This document shows, piece by piece, positions 19,142 to 28,155 of a stretch of DNA of 64,000 bases. Made by a program: the position numbers and the translations under genes. Location: NCBI RefSeq assembly GCF_010728925.1, contig NZ_AP022608.1:4464001-4528000 (forward strand), read 5' to 3'. Every line of letters begins with the position of its first letter. The first letter of the stretch is position 1. The stretch is from Mycolicibacterium gadium (GTDB lineage: Bacteria > Actinomycetota > Actinomycetes > Mycobacteriales > Mycobacteriaceae). A model generated the notes under the pieces. It worked only from the letters and a program-made list of their open reading frames with translations. It ran no database searches and had not been told where the DNA came from.

Positions 19142-19603
19142 ATGACCGAAAGCCGTCCGCCGTACCCGCCCTTCACTCACGAGACCGCCGTCCAGAAGGT
19201 GCAGGCCGCCGAGGACGCCTGGAACACCCGCGATCCCGAGCGCGTCAGCTTGGCCTACACGCCCGATTCACAATGGCGCAACCGCGGCGTGCACGTCGTC
19301 GGCCGCGCAGAGATCGTCGCGTTCCTGAAGCAGAAGTGGCAGCGCGAGCTCGACTACGTCCTGCGCAAGAGTCTGTGGGATTTCCACGCCAACCGCATCG
19401 CCGTACGGTTTCAGTACGAGTGCCGCGACGCCGGCGGCCAGTGGTACCGCAGCTACGGCAACGAGTTGTGGGAGTTCAACCCAGAGGGCCTCATGGCCCG
19501 CCGCGAGGCCAGCATCAACGACGTCATGATCGAGGAATCGGAGCGTCGGTATTTCGGCCCGCGACCCGAGTCCGAGCACGGGGTCGACATCCCGCTGTGG
19601 TGA
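19142..19603 (+). CDS. DUF1348 (NTF2-like) protein
   Basis: A 153-residue protein of the nuclear transport factor 2-like, DUF1348 group, seen as [31 protein letters not shown] and [18 protein letters not shown]2 folds often bind small hydrophobic molecules; no reaction can be assigned. A -10 like TATAAC (19131-19136) stands five bases before the ATG, so it may have a leaderless transcript. It is divergent from fadE2 with 66 bases between starts. Confidence 0.82.
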   Translation: MTESRPPYPPFTHETAVQKVQAAEDAWNTRDPERVSLAYTPDSQWRNRGVHVVGRAEIVAFLKQKWQRELDYVLRKSLWDFHANRIAVRFQYECRDAGGQWYRSYGNELWEFNPEGLMARREASINDVMIEESERRYFGPRPESEHGVDIPLW

Positions 19604-19699
19604 GGATGGGGAAGATGTCCCCGCCTGGCGACGCCGAGGACGAACCCCGTGTCATCCATTCGGATGAACAACGCAGGTGGCTGTGCGAAGCTGGCAGCT

Positions 19700-20353
19700 G
19701 TGTCGACAGGCCTGACCAGCGAAAAAGTGCGAGTCGTGGTGGGTGACGACCATCCGATGTTTCGCGACGGAGTCGTCCGTGCGCTGATATCCAGCGGGGC
19801 GATCGAGGTGGTCGCCGAGGCCGACGACGGCGTTTCGGCCCTCGAGGCGATCCGTACGCATCAGCCCCAGGTCGCGCTGCTGGACTACCGCATGCCGGGG
19901 ATGGACGGCGCCGAAGTCGCCGCCGCGGTGGTGCGCGACGACCTGCCGACCCGCGTCCTGCTCATCTCGGCGCACGACGAGTCGGCGATCGTCTTCCGTG
20001 CGCTACAGGACGGTGCGGCCGGATTCCTACCCAAGGAGTCCAGCCGCTCCGAACTCGTGAACGCGGTGCTGGACTGTGCGAAGGGCCGTGACGTCGTGGC
20101 ACCCAGCCTCGCCGCCGGCCTGGCCGGTGAGATACGCAAGCGCGCCGAACCCGAGGGACCGGTGCTCAGTCCCCGAGAACGCGAAGTGCTCAAGCTGATC
20201 GCCGCGGGCGGCAGCATCCCCGCGATGGCCAAGGAATTGTTCCTCGCGCCGTCGACCGTCAAGACCCACGTGCAGCGCCTCTACGAGAAACTCGGCGTCA
20301 ACGACCGTGCCGCCGCCGTGGCCGAGGCGATGCGCCGCAAACTGCTGGAATAG
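19700..20353 (+). CDS. NarL/FixJ-type response regulator
   Basis: A 217-residue two-component response regulator. The receiver domain occupies about 8-125 with the acidic pair in GDDHPMFRDG and the phospho-acceptor aspartate in VALLDYRMPGMDG. The C-terminal LuxR helix-turn-helix includes LSPREREVLKLIAAGG and APSTVKTHVQRLYEKLGV. GTG 19700 starts the homology; the frame is open back to 19649. The histidine kinase begins two bases after its stop, so the pair is one operon. Confidence 0.9.
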   Translation: MSTGLTSEKVRVVVGDDHPMFRDGVVRALISSGAIEVVAEADDGVSALEAIRTHQPQVALLDYRMPGMDGAEVAAAVVRDDLPTRVLLISAHDESAIVFRALQDGAAGFLPKESSRSELVNAVLDCAKGRDVVAPSLAAGLAGEIRKRAEPEGPVLSPREREVLKLIAAGGSIPAMAKELFLAPSTVKTHVQRLYEKLGVNDRAAAVAEAMRRKLLE

Positions 20354-20355
20354 CT

Positions 20356-21537
20356 TTGCTCGACCGCATCGCCCGATACCTCACGGCAGAACCCGTGCGC
20401 GTCAGCGCCTTCCTCCGGCTGCCGTTGATCGCGCTGATCGCGCTGTTGGTGTGGACATGGGACGTCGACCACTGGCTGCCCGGCGTATACGAGGTGGTGC
20501 TGGGGATCTACGCGGTTGCCGCCGTGGTGTGGCTCGTCGTGGTGCTGCGCGGTCCGGTGCCGCGCTGGGCGGACTGGACCTCGACCACCTTCGATGTCCT
20601 CGTCGTCGTGCTGCTGTGCCTGGTGTCCGGGGGAGCGACGGCGGCCCTGCTGCCGGTCTTCTTCCTGCTGCCGGTCGCGATCGCCTTCCAGGACCGGCCG
20701 TGGCGCACTGCGATCCTCGGCACCGGCACCGCACTGTGCTATCTCGGGGTGTGGATCGTGTATTCCAAGCGCGACGACACCGTCGGCATGCCGGACATCG
20801 TCTACTCCCACTTCGGATTTCTGCTCTGGGCCGCGGCGGCCACCACCGCACTGTGTCTGGTGCTGGTGTCGCGCCGGGCGCGTGTCAGCAGGCTGCAGGA
20901 GGTCCGTCGGCAGCTGGTGTCCGAGGCGATGCAGGCCGATGAGCGACACAACCGGGAAGTCGCCGAGCATCTGCACGACGGCCCGCTGCAGACGTTGTTG
21001 GCGGCCCGCCTCGACCTCGACGAGGTCCGCGAGCGCACCGGCGATCCTGCGCTGGAGGCCGTGCACGCCGCGCTGCAGCAGACGGCCGCCGCGCTTCGGT
21101 CGACGGTGACCGAGCTGCATCCCCAGGTGCTTGCTCAGCTCGGGCTGACGGAAGCCGTGCGAGAACTGCTGCGACAGTTCCAGGCTCGCTCCGATTGCCC
21201 CGTGGAGGCCGACCTGGAGGACGTCGGAAAGCCCGAGTCGCAGCAGTTGCTGTACCGGGCGGCGCGAGAACTGCTGAACAACATCGGCAAACATGCGCGC
21301 GCAAGCAACGTCCGGGTGAGTCTGTCGCGGAACCGTGACAGGGTGGTGTTGACCATCACCGACGACGGGACGGGCTTCGACCCCGCGAGCGTCGAAAGCC
21401 ATGTCGCCGACGGCCATATCGGCCTCGGGTCGCTGCTGGCGCGATTCGACGCGATGGGCGGTTCGATGGAGATCGACTCCGTGGCCGGTCACGGCACGCG
21501 GGTGACCGCGACATCGCCCCCGGAGCCGATCAGCTGA
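20356..21537 (+). CDS. Sensor histidine kinase, HisKA_3 type
   Basis: A 393-residue membrane sensor kinase that pairs with the adjacent NarL-type regulator. About five or six N-terminal membrane helices (residues 15-175) have almost no external loop, suggesting a signal sensed in or at the membrane. The dimerisation/phosphorylation helix holds the histidine in REVAEHLHDGPLQT, and the ATPase domain shows RAARELLNNIGKHA, ITDDGTGFDP and GHIGLGSLLAR. The start is a TTG two bases after the regulator stop. Confidence 0.9.
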   Translation: MLDRIARYLTAEPVRVSAFLRLPLIALIALLVWTWDVDHWLPGVYEVVLGIYAVAAVVWLVVVLRGPVPRWADWTSTTFDVLVVVLLCLVSGGATAALLPVFFLLPVAIAFQDRPWRTAILGTGTALCYLGVWIVYSKRDDTVGMPDIVYSHFGFLLWAAAATTALCLVLVSRRARVSRLQEVRRQLVSEAMQADERHNREVAEHLHDGPLQTLLAARLDLDEVRERTGDPALEAVHAALQQTAAALRSTVTELHPQVLAQLGLTEAVRELLRQFQARSDCPVEADLEDVGKPESQQLLYRAARELLNNIGKHARASNVRVSLSRNRDRVVLTITDDGTGFDPASVESHVADGHIGLGSLLARFDAMGGSMEIDSVAGHGTRVTATSPPEPIS

Positions 21538-21582
21538 AAAACCGTTGGCGCGCAATGCAGCCCCGGCGGTAGCGTCCGACGG

Positions 21583-22482
21583 ATGAAGTGGCGAATCGGC
21601 GTGATCGCGATCGTCGTCGTGGTCGCCGCGCTGGTGGTGAACGCATTCCTGGTAGCCAGGGCGACACGTCAGGCTCAGGCGTTCGGCGGCGGGCGGGTCA
21701 TCGAACTCGACGGCCCGGACCTCAACGTCAAGGAGTTCGGCCCGCCTGGTGAGCGCGCGGTCGTTTTGTTGCACGGCTATTCGGCGTCGGTCCAGTGGTG
21801 GGATCGCGTCGCGGCGGCGTTGCCCGCGCAACGCGTGATCGCCATCGATCTCGTCGGCCACGGTGGGTCAGAGGCACCCCGCAGCGTCGAGAGTTACCGC
21901 ATCGAAAGCCAAGCCGACGCGGTGCGTAAAGCGCTCGATGCGCTCGAGGTGCGCCACGCCGTCCTGGTGGGACATTCGATGGGCGGATTCGTGGCGCTGG
22001 CGCTCGCCGGGCAGGACCCCGAACGTGTTGAGCGAGTGGTGATCTCCGATACCCCCGCCGAAATGAGCCTCGCGCAGATGCCCGCACTGGCGGGATTGGC
22101 CTGCGCGCCGATCATCGGACAGACCATCGACAGGCTGCGCCCCGTAGATGCGATCAGCGACAGCGCGTTGCAGACGGGCTTCGCCACCGACTTCGCGGTG
22201 CCGTCACTGGCCCACCGATCGCTGGAGCAGTTGACACACTCGGGGCTGTGTCATGCCCGCGGCCAGGACGGCGCGCCCGCGGCGGTGGACCGCATCGCCG
22301 GCCTCGAGCAGCCAGTGCTGGTCGTCTGGGGTGAGCGAGACGTTTTGACACCGACAGCAAGCAACGTCGAGCGCTACCGCGAGGCGGGCCTGGCGCCGGT
22401 CGTCATCCGAGGCTCGGGGCACAGCCCGATGGTCGAGGCGCCAGGCGAATTCGTGAACGCCATAACCGAATTCATCCAATAG
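21583..22482 (+). CDS. Membrane-anchored alpha/beta hydrolase
   Basis: A 299-residue alpha/beta hydrolase with one N-terminal hydrophobic helix (about 5-25), which likely anchors it outside the membrane. The oxyanion region is VLLHGYSAS, the nucleophile elbow VGHSMGGFVAL, the acid in VWGERDVLTP and the catalytic histidine in GSGHSPMVEAPGEF. The substrate is unknown; esterase, lipase or epoxide hydrolase-like roles are possible. It stands alone 45 bases after the kinase gene. Confidence 0.85.
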   Translation: MKWRIGVIAIVVVVAALVVNAFLVARATRQAQAFGGGRVIELDGPDLNVKEFGPPGERAVVLLHGYSASVQWWDRVAAALPAQRVIAIDLVGHGGSEAPRSVESYRIESQADAVRKALDALEVRHAVLVGHSMGGFVALALAGQDPERVERVVISDTPAEMSLAQMPALAGLACAPIIGQTIDRLRPVDAISDSALQTGFATDFAVPSLAHRSLEQLTHSGLCHARGQDGAPAAVDRIAGLEQPVLVVWGERDVLTPTASNVERYREAGLAPVVIRGSGHSPMVEAPGEFVNAITEFIQ

Positions 22483-22518
22483 GTTGGTCCCTGGCGAATC
22501 GTGCGCCACCATGAAGCG

Positions 22519-23013
22519 ATGGAGCCCACGCAATGGCACCCGTACGGCCCTCCCGCCGGGCCGTCAGCGGTGTGGGCCGTGCTGCTCTGGTGCGTGGCCG
22601 CCGTCAGCCTGATCGGCTCGCTGATCTTCGGTGGTATCGCGTATGCGGGCTACTGGTCCAACAGCTATCTCGACTCTCATGGCGTGACGACCACGGCAAC
22701 CGTCACGGATGTGGAGGCCTTCACCGACACCGTCACCGTCGAGTTCACCTCCGACGGCGGCACACCGGTCAGCGCCGAGATCGTCTGGTTCACAGGCAAC
22801 AACCCCGATGTCGGTGACCAAGTCGAGATCACCTACGACCCTTCCGACCCGTCGTACGCCATCGAGTCGGGTAGTGATTCGGAGATCATCATGGCCATCG
22901 TTTTCCTCGTGGCCGCGTTCTTGGGACTGGTCGTCATGCTGGGTGCGGTCATCGGTGCGGTGATCGTTCACCGGAGAAGGGGTAAGGCCGCCCGCGAGCG
23001 CGCTGCGTGGTGA
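22519..23013 (+). CDS. DUF3592 domain membrane protein
   Basis: A 164-residue protein with a proline-rich start, a helix at about 20-42 (VLLWCVAAVSLIGSLIFGG), an external beta-rich DUF3592 domain at about 50-110 (TATVTDVEAFTDTVTVEF, then DQVEITYDPSDPSYA), and a second helix near 125-145. Function is unknown. ATG 22519 is used; GTG 22501 in frame is the alternative. It converges on the acyl-CoA dehydrogenase gene. Confidence 0.75.
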   Translation: MEPTQWHPYGPPAGPSAVWAVLLWCVAAVSLIGSLIFGGIAYAGYWSNSYLDSHGVTTTATVTDVEAFTDTVTVEFTSDGGTPVSAEIVWFTGNNPDVGDQVEITYDPSDPSYAIESGSDSEIIMAIVFLVAAFLGLVVMLGAVIGAVIVHRRRGKAARERAAW

Positions 23014-23031
23014 GGGGCCGGGCCTTACGAC

Positions 23032-24171
23032 TCAGGTCGTCAGGCCGCGCGCGATCACCAGTCGCTGAATCTGGTTGGTGCCCTCGAAGATCTGCATGAT
23101 CTTTGCCTCTCGCATGTACCGCTCGACGCGATAGTCGCGCGTGTACCCGGCACCGCCGAACACCTGCACGGCATCGGTGGTCACCTTCATCGCCGCGTCC
23201 GTGGCGACCAGCTTGGCCACACTGGCCTGCGCCGAGTACGGGAGGTTCAGATCGCGACGACGCGCGGCGTCCAGGTACGTCGCCCGTGCGCTGACCACCC
23301 CCGCGCTCATATCTGCCAACAGGAATCCCAGCCCTTGATGGTCGATGATCTTGCGGCCGAACGTCGTTCGCTCGTTCGCATAACGCACCGCTTCGTCCAG
23401 CGCCGCCTGCGCCAGGCCGGTGGCCACCGCGGCGATGCCCAGCCGGCCCGAGTCCAGCGCGCTGAACGCGATCTGCAGCCCCTGGCCATCGGCACCGATA
23501 CGACGGTCCGCCCCGATGCGCGCGTTGTCGTAGAACGCAGAGGTGGTCGGGACGGCATGCAGCCCCATCTTCTCCTCGGGCTTGCCGAAGCTGAGCCCGG
23601 GCAGGTCGCCGGGTACCAGGAAACACGAAATGCCCCGTGACCCTTCGCCGGTCCGCGCGAACAATGTGTAGAAATCGGCGACCCCGCCGTGGGTGATCCA
23701 GGATTTGGAACCGTTGAGCACGTAGCCGTCGTCATCGGACTTGGCGGCACACCGCAGCGCCGCAGCATCGGAGCCGGCCTGCGGCTCCGACAGGCTGTAG
23801 GCCCCGATCTGGCTGCCGGACAGCATGTCCGGAAGCCACCGTTGCTTCTGTTCCTCGGAACCGAACATCAGCAGCGGATGCGACGACAGGCTGTGCACGC
23901 TGACCGCGACCGCCACGGCCGCCCACCGCGCTGCCAGTTCCTCCAGCACCTGCAGGTACACCTCGAACGGCTGCCCGCCACCGCCCCACTCCTCGGGCTG
24001 CGGAAGGCTCAACAACCCCGCCGCGCCGAGGGCAGGGAACACCCCGTCGGGATAGGTCTCGTCCTTCTCATGGGTGTCGACCACCGGATCGAGGACCTTG
24101 TCGGCCACGTCGCGGGTCAGCGCGATCAGGTCAAAGGCTTCATCCGTTGGCAACAACCTGTCGACGGCCAC
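23032..24171 (-). CDS. Acyl-CoA dehydrogenase
   Basis: A 379-residue, standard-length FAD-dependent acyl-CoA dehydrogenase of beta-oxidation or branched-chain amino acid breakdown. It has the first signature YSLSEPQAGSDAAALRC, the GSKSWITHGG strand, and the C-terminal signature with catalytic glutamate in MQIFEGTNQIQRLVIARGL. This makes it a short/medium-chain type, unlike the fadE2-like enzyme at 17837. It ends ten bases before the pntB stop region upstream gene order (pntA, pntB, then this gene), so it could be read from the pnt promoter. Confidence 0.9.
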   Translation of the reverse strand: MAVDRLLPTDEAFDLIALTRDVADKVLDPVVDTHEKDETYPDGVFPALGAAGLLSLPQPEEWGGGGQPFEVYLQVLEELAARWAAVAVAVSVHSLSSHPLLMFGSEEQKQRWLPDMLSGSQIGAYSLSEPQAGSDAAALRCAAKSDDDGYVLNGSKSWITHGGVADFYTLFARTGEGSRGISCFLVPGDLPGLSFGKPEEKMGLHAVPTTSAFYDNARIGADRRIGADGQGLQIAFSALDSGRLGIAAVATGLAQAALDEAVRYANERTTFGRKIIDHQGLGFLLADMSAGVVSARATYLDAARRRDLNLPYSAQASVAKLVATDAAMKVTTDAVQVFGGAGYTRDYRVERYMREAKIMQIFEGTNQIQRLVIARGLTT

Positions 24172-24181
24172 GACTCAGACT

Positions 24182-25627
24182 CTAGTGACCGACGGAAACC
24201 GATTCCGCGAGTGCGGCGTTGATGGCGTCCACCCGGTCCTTGGCGTCGCCGAACAGCATCTGGGTGTTCTCTCGGAAGAACAGCGGGTTCTGCACGCCCG
24301 CGTAACCCGAGGCCATCGATCGTTTGAACACGATGACGTTGTTGGCGTTCCACACCGTCAGCACCGGCATTCCGGCGATCGGGCTGCCCGGATCTTCCGA
24401 GGCCGCCGGGTTGACGGTGTCGTTGGCCCCGATGACCAGGACGACGTCGGTGTCGCTGAAGTCGTCGTTGATCTCGTCCATCTCCAGCACGATGTCGTAG
24501 GGCACCTTGGCCTCGGCCAGCAGCACGTTCATGTGTCCGGGCAGGCGTCCCGCGACGGGGTGGATCCCGAACCGGACGTTGACGCCGCGGTCGCGCAGCT
24601 TCCGGGTCAGGTCCGCGACGCCGTACTGGGCCTGCGCGACGGCCATGCCGTAGCCGGGCGTGATGATCACCGAACTGGCCGAGGCGAGGAGTTCGGCCGC
24701 GCTGTCGGCGTCGATCTCGCGGTGGCTGCCGTAGTCCTTGTCATCCGCCGGGCCGGCCTCGATACCGAAGCCGCCTGCGATCACCGAGATGAACGACCGG
24801 TTCATGGCCTTGCACATGATGTAGGACAGATACGCACCGGAGGAGCCGACCAGTGCGCCGGTGATGATCAGCAGATCATTGCCGAGCAGAAACCCCGACG
24901 CCGCCGCGGCCCAGCCGGAATAGCTGTTGAGCATCGACACCACGACCGGCATGTCGCCGCCGCCGATCGATGCCACCAGATGCCACCCGAGCAGCAGGGC
25001 CAGTACGGTGACCGCCACCAGCAGCCACAGCGTGGGGTCGATCACGAACCAGACCGTGAGCGCGAAGAAGACCACGAGCGTGCCGACGTTGAGAATGTTC
25101 TTGCCGGGCAGCATCATCGGCGCGGACTTGATCCGGGCCGAGAGCTTGAGGTTGGCGACGACGGAGCCGGTGAATGTGACCGCACCGATGAAAACGCCGA
25201 TGTACACCTCGGCCGAGTGGATACCGAGCATGCCCTCCTGGGCGAGTTGCCGGGCTTCGGCGCCGGCCGGATCGCCCTCGACATGCAGGTAGCCGTTCCA
25301 GCCGACGAGCACGGCGGCCAGGCCGACGAAGCTGTGCAGCAGCGCGATCAGTTCGGGCATCCCCGTCATCTCGACGATCTTCGCCCGCCACAGCCCGATC
25401 ACCGCCCCGATGGCCATGGCGACGATCAGCAGCGCCAGACCCAGGGGTTCGATGTGGCGGGCGAGGGCCAGCGCGATGGTCGCGATCAGCGCGACGGCCA
25501 TCCCGGCGATACCGAAACTGCTACCGGCCTTGGATGTTTCGTGCTTGGACAACCCGGCCAGCGCCAGGATGAACAGCAGGGCCGCGACGACGTAGGCCGC
25601 GGTTGCGGTGGTTTCCAGCGTGAACAT
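24182..25627 (-). CDS. pntB: NAD(P) transhydrogenase subunit beta
   Basis: Membrane subunit of the proton-translocating transhydrogenase, which moves hydride between NADH and NADP+ using the proton gradient. The 481-residue protein has about nine membrane helices in its first 280 residues and then the NADP-binding domain III with [39 protein letters not shown] and [12 protein letters not shown], all family hallmarks. It follows pntA by three bases. Supplying NADPH fits the lipid-metabolism genes around it. Confidence 0.95.
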   Translation of the reverse strand: MFTLETTATAAYVVAALLFILALAGLSKHETSKAGSSFGIAGMAVALIATIALALARHIEPLGLALLIVAMAIGAVIGLWRAKIVEMTGMPELIALLHSFVGLAAVLVGWNGYLHVEGDPAGAEARQLAQEGMLGIHSAEVYIGVFIGAVTFTGSVVANLKLSARIKSAPMMLPGKNILNVGTLVVFFALTVWFVIDPTLWLLVAVTVLALLLGWHLVASIGGGDMPVVVSMLNSYSGWAAAASGFLLGNDLLIITGALVGSSGAYLSYIMCKAMNRSFISVIAGGFGIEAGPADDKDYGSHREIDADSAAELLASASSVIITPGYGMAVAQAQYGVADLTRKLRDRGVNVRFGIHPVAGRLPGHMNVLLAEAKVPYDIVLEMDEINDDFSDTDVVLVIGANDTVNPAASEDPGSPIAGMPVLTVWNANNVIVFKRSMASGYAGVQNPLFFRENTQMLFGDAKDRVDAINAALAESVSVGH

Positions 25628-25630
25628 GGG

Positions 25631-27163
25631 TCAGCTCCTCGAGAACATGGACAACATGCGACGGGTCACCGCGAAGCCGCCGAAGACGTTGATGCTGGCG
25701 AGCAGGATCGCCACGAAGGCGATCCCGGTGATGATGTTGTTGCCGTGCCCGATCTGCAGCAGTGCGCCGACGACGATGATCCCCGAGATCGCGTTGGTCA
25801 CCGACATCAGCGGGGTGTGCAGCGCGTGGTGCACGTTGCCGATGACGTAGTAGCCGATGACGATCGCCAACGCGAAGACCATCAGGTGAAACTGCAGTGC
25901 GGCGGGCGAGAGCGCGATCAGGGCGAACAGCACCGCCGCGGCGGCGAAGGCGATGCCCAGCCGGCGTCGCGTCGTCATCGGCGGCTTGGCGGGTTTGTGC
26001 TCTGTGCCGGTTGGGGTCGCGGCACTGCTGGCCGCGGGCGCCGCGGACACCTGCACCGGTGGCGGCGGCCACGTCGTCTCACCGTCGCGGACCACGGTGA
26101 CCGACCGCTGAACGACGTCGTCGAAGTCCAGCGCGAGCTGCCCGTCCTTCTCCGGGGTGAGCAGCTTGAGCAGGTTCACCAGGTTGGTGCCATAGAGCTG
26201 TGACGCGGTGGCGGGCAGACGTCCCGCGAGATCGGTGTAGCCGATGATCGTCACGCCGTGTTCGGTGACGATCGCCTGATCCTTGACGGTGCCCTCGACG
26301 TTCCCGCCGTTCGCGGCGGCCATGTCGACGAGCACGCTGCCCGGCTTCATCGACGCGACCATCTCCGCGGTGATGATGCGCGGCGCGGGCTTACCGGGGA
26401 TCAGCGCGGTGGTGATGATGATGTCGACCTCTTTGGCCAACTCGGCGTACAGCGCCGCCTCGCGGGCCTTGTAGTCGTCGCCCATCTCCTTGGCGTAACC
26501 AGTGGCCGAGACCTCGGCCGCCTCGGGGTCGACGGAGACGTACTCCCCGCCGAGGGAGCGCACCTGATCGGCGACCTCCGGCCGCGGGTCGGTGGCCTTT
26601 ACCACCGCCCCGAGACTGCCGGCCGCGCCGACGGCGGCCAGGCCGGCGACACCTGCGCCGACCACGAGCACCTTGGCCGGCGGCACCTTGCCCGCCGCGG
26701 TCACCTGCCCGGTGAAGAACCGGCCGAAACTGTGCGCGGCCTCGACGACTGCGCGGTACCCGGCGATGTTCGCCATCGACGACAGCACGTCCAGCGACTG
26801 CGCCCGCGAGATGCGCGGCACGGCGTCCATCGCCAGCACCGTGATGGGGCGGGCGGACAGCTTCTCGACCAGTTCCGGGTTCAGGGCCGGGGAGATCAGG
26901 CTCACGAGTGTCGCGCCGTCCTTGAGTTTGGCGATCTCGTCGTCCGAGGGTGCGTTGACCTTGAGCACGACGTCGGCCGCCCAGGGGTCGCCGACACTGG
27001 CGCCGGCCTCCACGTAGGCCGCATCGGCAAAGCTGGAGGCGGCGCCCGCGCCCGACTCGACGACGACCGCGTAGCCCAATTTGAGCAGTTGTCCGACGGT
27101 CTGCGGCGTAGCGGCAACCCGCGTCTCACCCTTCAGGGATTCGCGCGGTATCCCGATAATCAT
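25631..27163 (-). CDS. pntA: NAD(P) transhydrogenase subunit alpha, single fused polypeptide
   Basis: NAD-binding and membrane part of transhydrogenase in one 510-residue chain. Residues 1-375 form domain I ([20 protein letters not shown], then the NAD motif [21 protein letters not shown]), and after a proline/alanine linker the last 110 residues carry four membrane helices ([17 protein letters not shown] and following). M. tuberculosis is annotated with two separate genes for these parts (pntAa and pntAb), so the fused form here, as in E. coli, is a difference. pntB follows directly. A perfect palindrome lies 48 bases upstream of its start. Confidence 0.94.
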   Translation of the reverse strand: MIIGIPRESLKGETRVAATPQTVGQLLKLGYAVVVESGAGAASSFADAAYVEAGASVGDPWAADVVLKVNAPSDDEIAKLKDGATLVSLISPALNPELVEKLSARPITVLAMDAVPRISRAQSLDVLSSMANIAGYRAVVEAAHSFGRFFTGQVTAAGKVPPAKVLVVGAGVAGLAAVGAAGSLGAVVKATDPRPEVADQVRSLGGEYVSVDPEAAEVSATGYAKEMGDDYKAREAALYAELAKEVDIIITTALIPGKPAPRIITAEMVASMKPGSVLVDMAAANGGNVEGTVKDQAIVTEHGVTIIGYTDLAGRLPATASQLYGTNLVNLLKLLTPEKDGQLALDFDDVVQRSVTVVRDGETTWPPPPVQVSAAPAASSAATPTGTEHKPAKPPMTTRRRLGIAFAAAAVLFALIALSPAALQFHLMVFALAIVIGYYVIGNVHHALHTPLMSVTNAISGIIVVGALLQIGHGNNIITGIAFVAILLASINVFGGFAVTRRMLSMFSRS

Positions 27164-27210
27164 CCGAAAAGTCTCCCATCCGCCTCTTGGCGACCGTGTG
27201 CCCCTCCGGC

Positions 27211-27225
27211 GGTAAGCGGCTTACC
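27211..27225. promoter_or_regulatory. Perfect 15-bp palindrome between pntA and the DUF3159 gene
   Basis: GGTAAGC-G-GCTTACC is a perfect seven-base inverted repeat with a single central base. It stands in the 112-base divergent region, 48 bases from the pntA start and about 51 from the other gene, so a regulator bound here could control both. No terminator-like T tract follows. The binding protein is unknown. Confidence 0.55.
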
Positions 27226-27275
27226 CCGATATTGCAGCTGAGGAGAGCGCCTAGGCCCACGTAAAGTTCCAGGTG

Positions 27276-27899
27276 ATGACCGAGTCCCGGCCGCCCGCCG
27301 CGGCGCTGCTGATTCGCGCCGGCGGAGTGCGCGGGCTGGTGTACACGGCGCTGCCGGTCACCACATTCGCGGTGACGAACTCGTTGACCGGTTTGCGTCC
27401 GGCGCTCATCGCCGCGATCGCCGTCGCGTCGCTCATCCTGGCGTGGCAGCTGTTCCGGAGGGAGTCCACCCGGCCTGCGATATTGGGATTCGCCGGTATC
27501 GCGGTGGGCGCGGCGTTCGCCTTGATCACCGGCAGGGCCAAAGACTTCTATCTACCCGGCATCTGGATGTATCTCGGATTGGCGCTCGCCTTCACCATCT
27601 CGATCGTGATCCGCCGACCCCTCGTCGGCGTCGGGTGGGCATGGATGACGGGTCGCGACGGCACGTGGCGTCGCATTCCGAAGGTCCGACTGGCGTTCGA
27701 CATCGCCACCGCCGTGATGGCGACGGCATCGTGGTCACGATTCCTGGTGCAGAACTACCTATATGACACGGATCAGGAGGGGCTACTGGCGGCGGCGCGC
27801 ATCGCGATGGGCTGGCCGATATTCGTGGTCACCTCGTCGGTGATCTATCTCGCCGTGCGGGTGAGCATCCGGGCTCTCCCGCGCGCGAGCGAGGCGTGA
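27276..27899 (+). CDS. DUF3159 family membrane protein
   Basis: A 207-residue membrane protein of the DUF3159 family, common in actinobacteria, with about five helices (for example ALIAAIAVASLILAWQLF and IWMYLGLALAFTISIVI) and the conserved charged stretch RRPLVGVGWAWMTGRDG. Function is unknown. ATG 27276 directly follows an in-frame GTG at 27273. It is divergent from the pnt genes across the palindrome at 27211 and converges on the 36-residue gene. Confidence 0.8.
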   Translation: MTESRPPAAALLIRAGGVRGLVYTALPVTTFAVTNSLTGLRPALIAAIAVASLILAWQLFRRESTRPAILGFAGIAVGAAFALITGRAKDFYLPGIWMYLGLALAFTISIVIRRPLVGVGWAWMTGRDGTWRRIPKVRLAFDIATAVMATASWSRFLVQNYLYDTDQEGLLAAARIAMGWPIFVVTSSVIYLAVRVSIRALPRASEA

Positions 27900-27905
27900 C
27901 GGGGG

Positions 27906-28016
27906 TCAGACGGGGGGATAGGCCGGCGGCGGATAAACGCCACGCAGAATCCAGGCGAACCAGTTCACGCCGTATTCGAGCTCGTCGCTCGCGTCATAAT
28001 CGGGGTTGGGATCCAC
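27906..28016 (-). CDS. Small acidic protein of 36 residues, unknown function
   Basis: A short frame GTG 28016 to TGA 27906 is preceded by a good ribosome site (GAGAGG, seven bases before GTG). The product starts VDPNPDYDASDELEYG, continues with an aromatic patch VNWFAWILRG and ends in proline/tyrosine (YPPPAYPPV). The composition (acidic head, amphipathic centre, Pro-Tyr tail) is unlike random high-GC translation. It sits tail-to-tail with the DUF3159 gene, six bases from its stop, and points away from the TetR gene at 28156. No family is recognised. Confidence 0.6.
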   Translation of the reverse strand: MDPNPDYDASDELEYGVNWFAWILRGVYPPPAYPPV

Positions 28017-28100
28017 GTCATCGCCTCTCGTGTCGCGGCTGGTTCTCGCCCGAGTCTAGACCCGCCGCCGCGGCGACGACACCGTCTACACATAAACTAG

Positions 28101-28114
28101 CCAACCAGTTGATT
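28101..28114 (+). promoter_or_regulatory. Operator candidate before the TetR gene, similar to the site at 11747
   Basis: CCAACCAGTTGATT matches 12 of 14 bases of the site at 11747, and the match continues outward for six more bases with transitions only. It lies 41 bases before the TetR start, upstream of a -10 like TATAGT (28142-28147) that ends eight bases before the ATG, so the TetR transcript may be leaderless and self-controlled. Confidence 0.5.
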
Positions 28115-28155
28115 GATACCCGGATCCGCTCCGGGCCTGCATATAGTGAGTCGCC

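Noticed and set aside
24074..26203. A 709-codon open frame on the plus strand opposite pntB and pntA
   Set aside because: It is rich in His, Asp, Gly and Arg with no domain, and mirrors the GC-rich third positions of two certain genes on the other strand.
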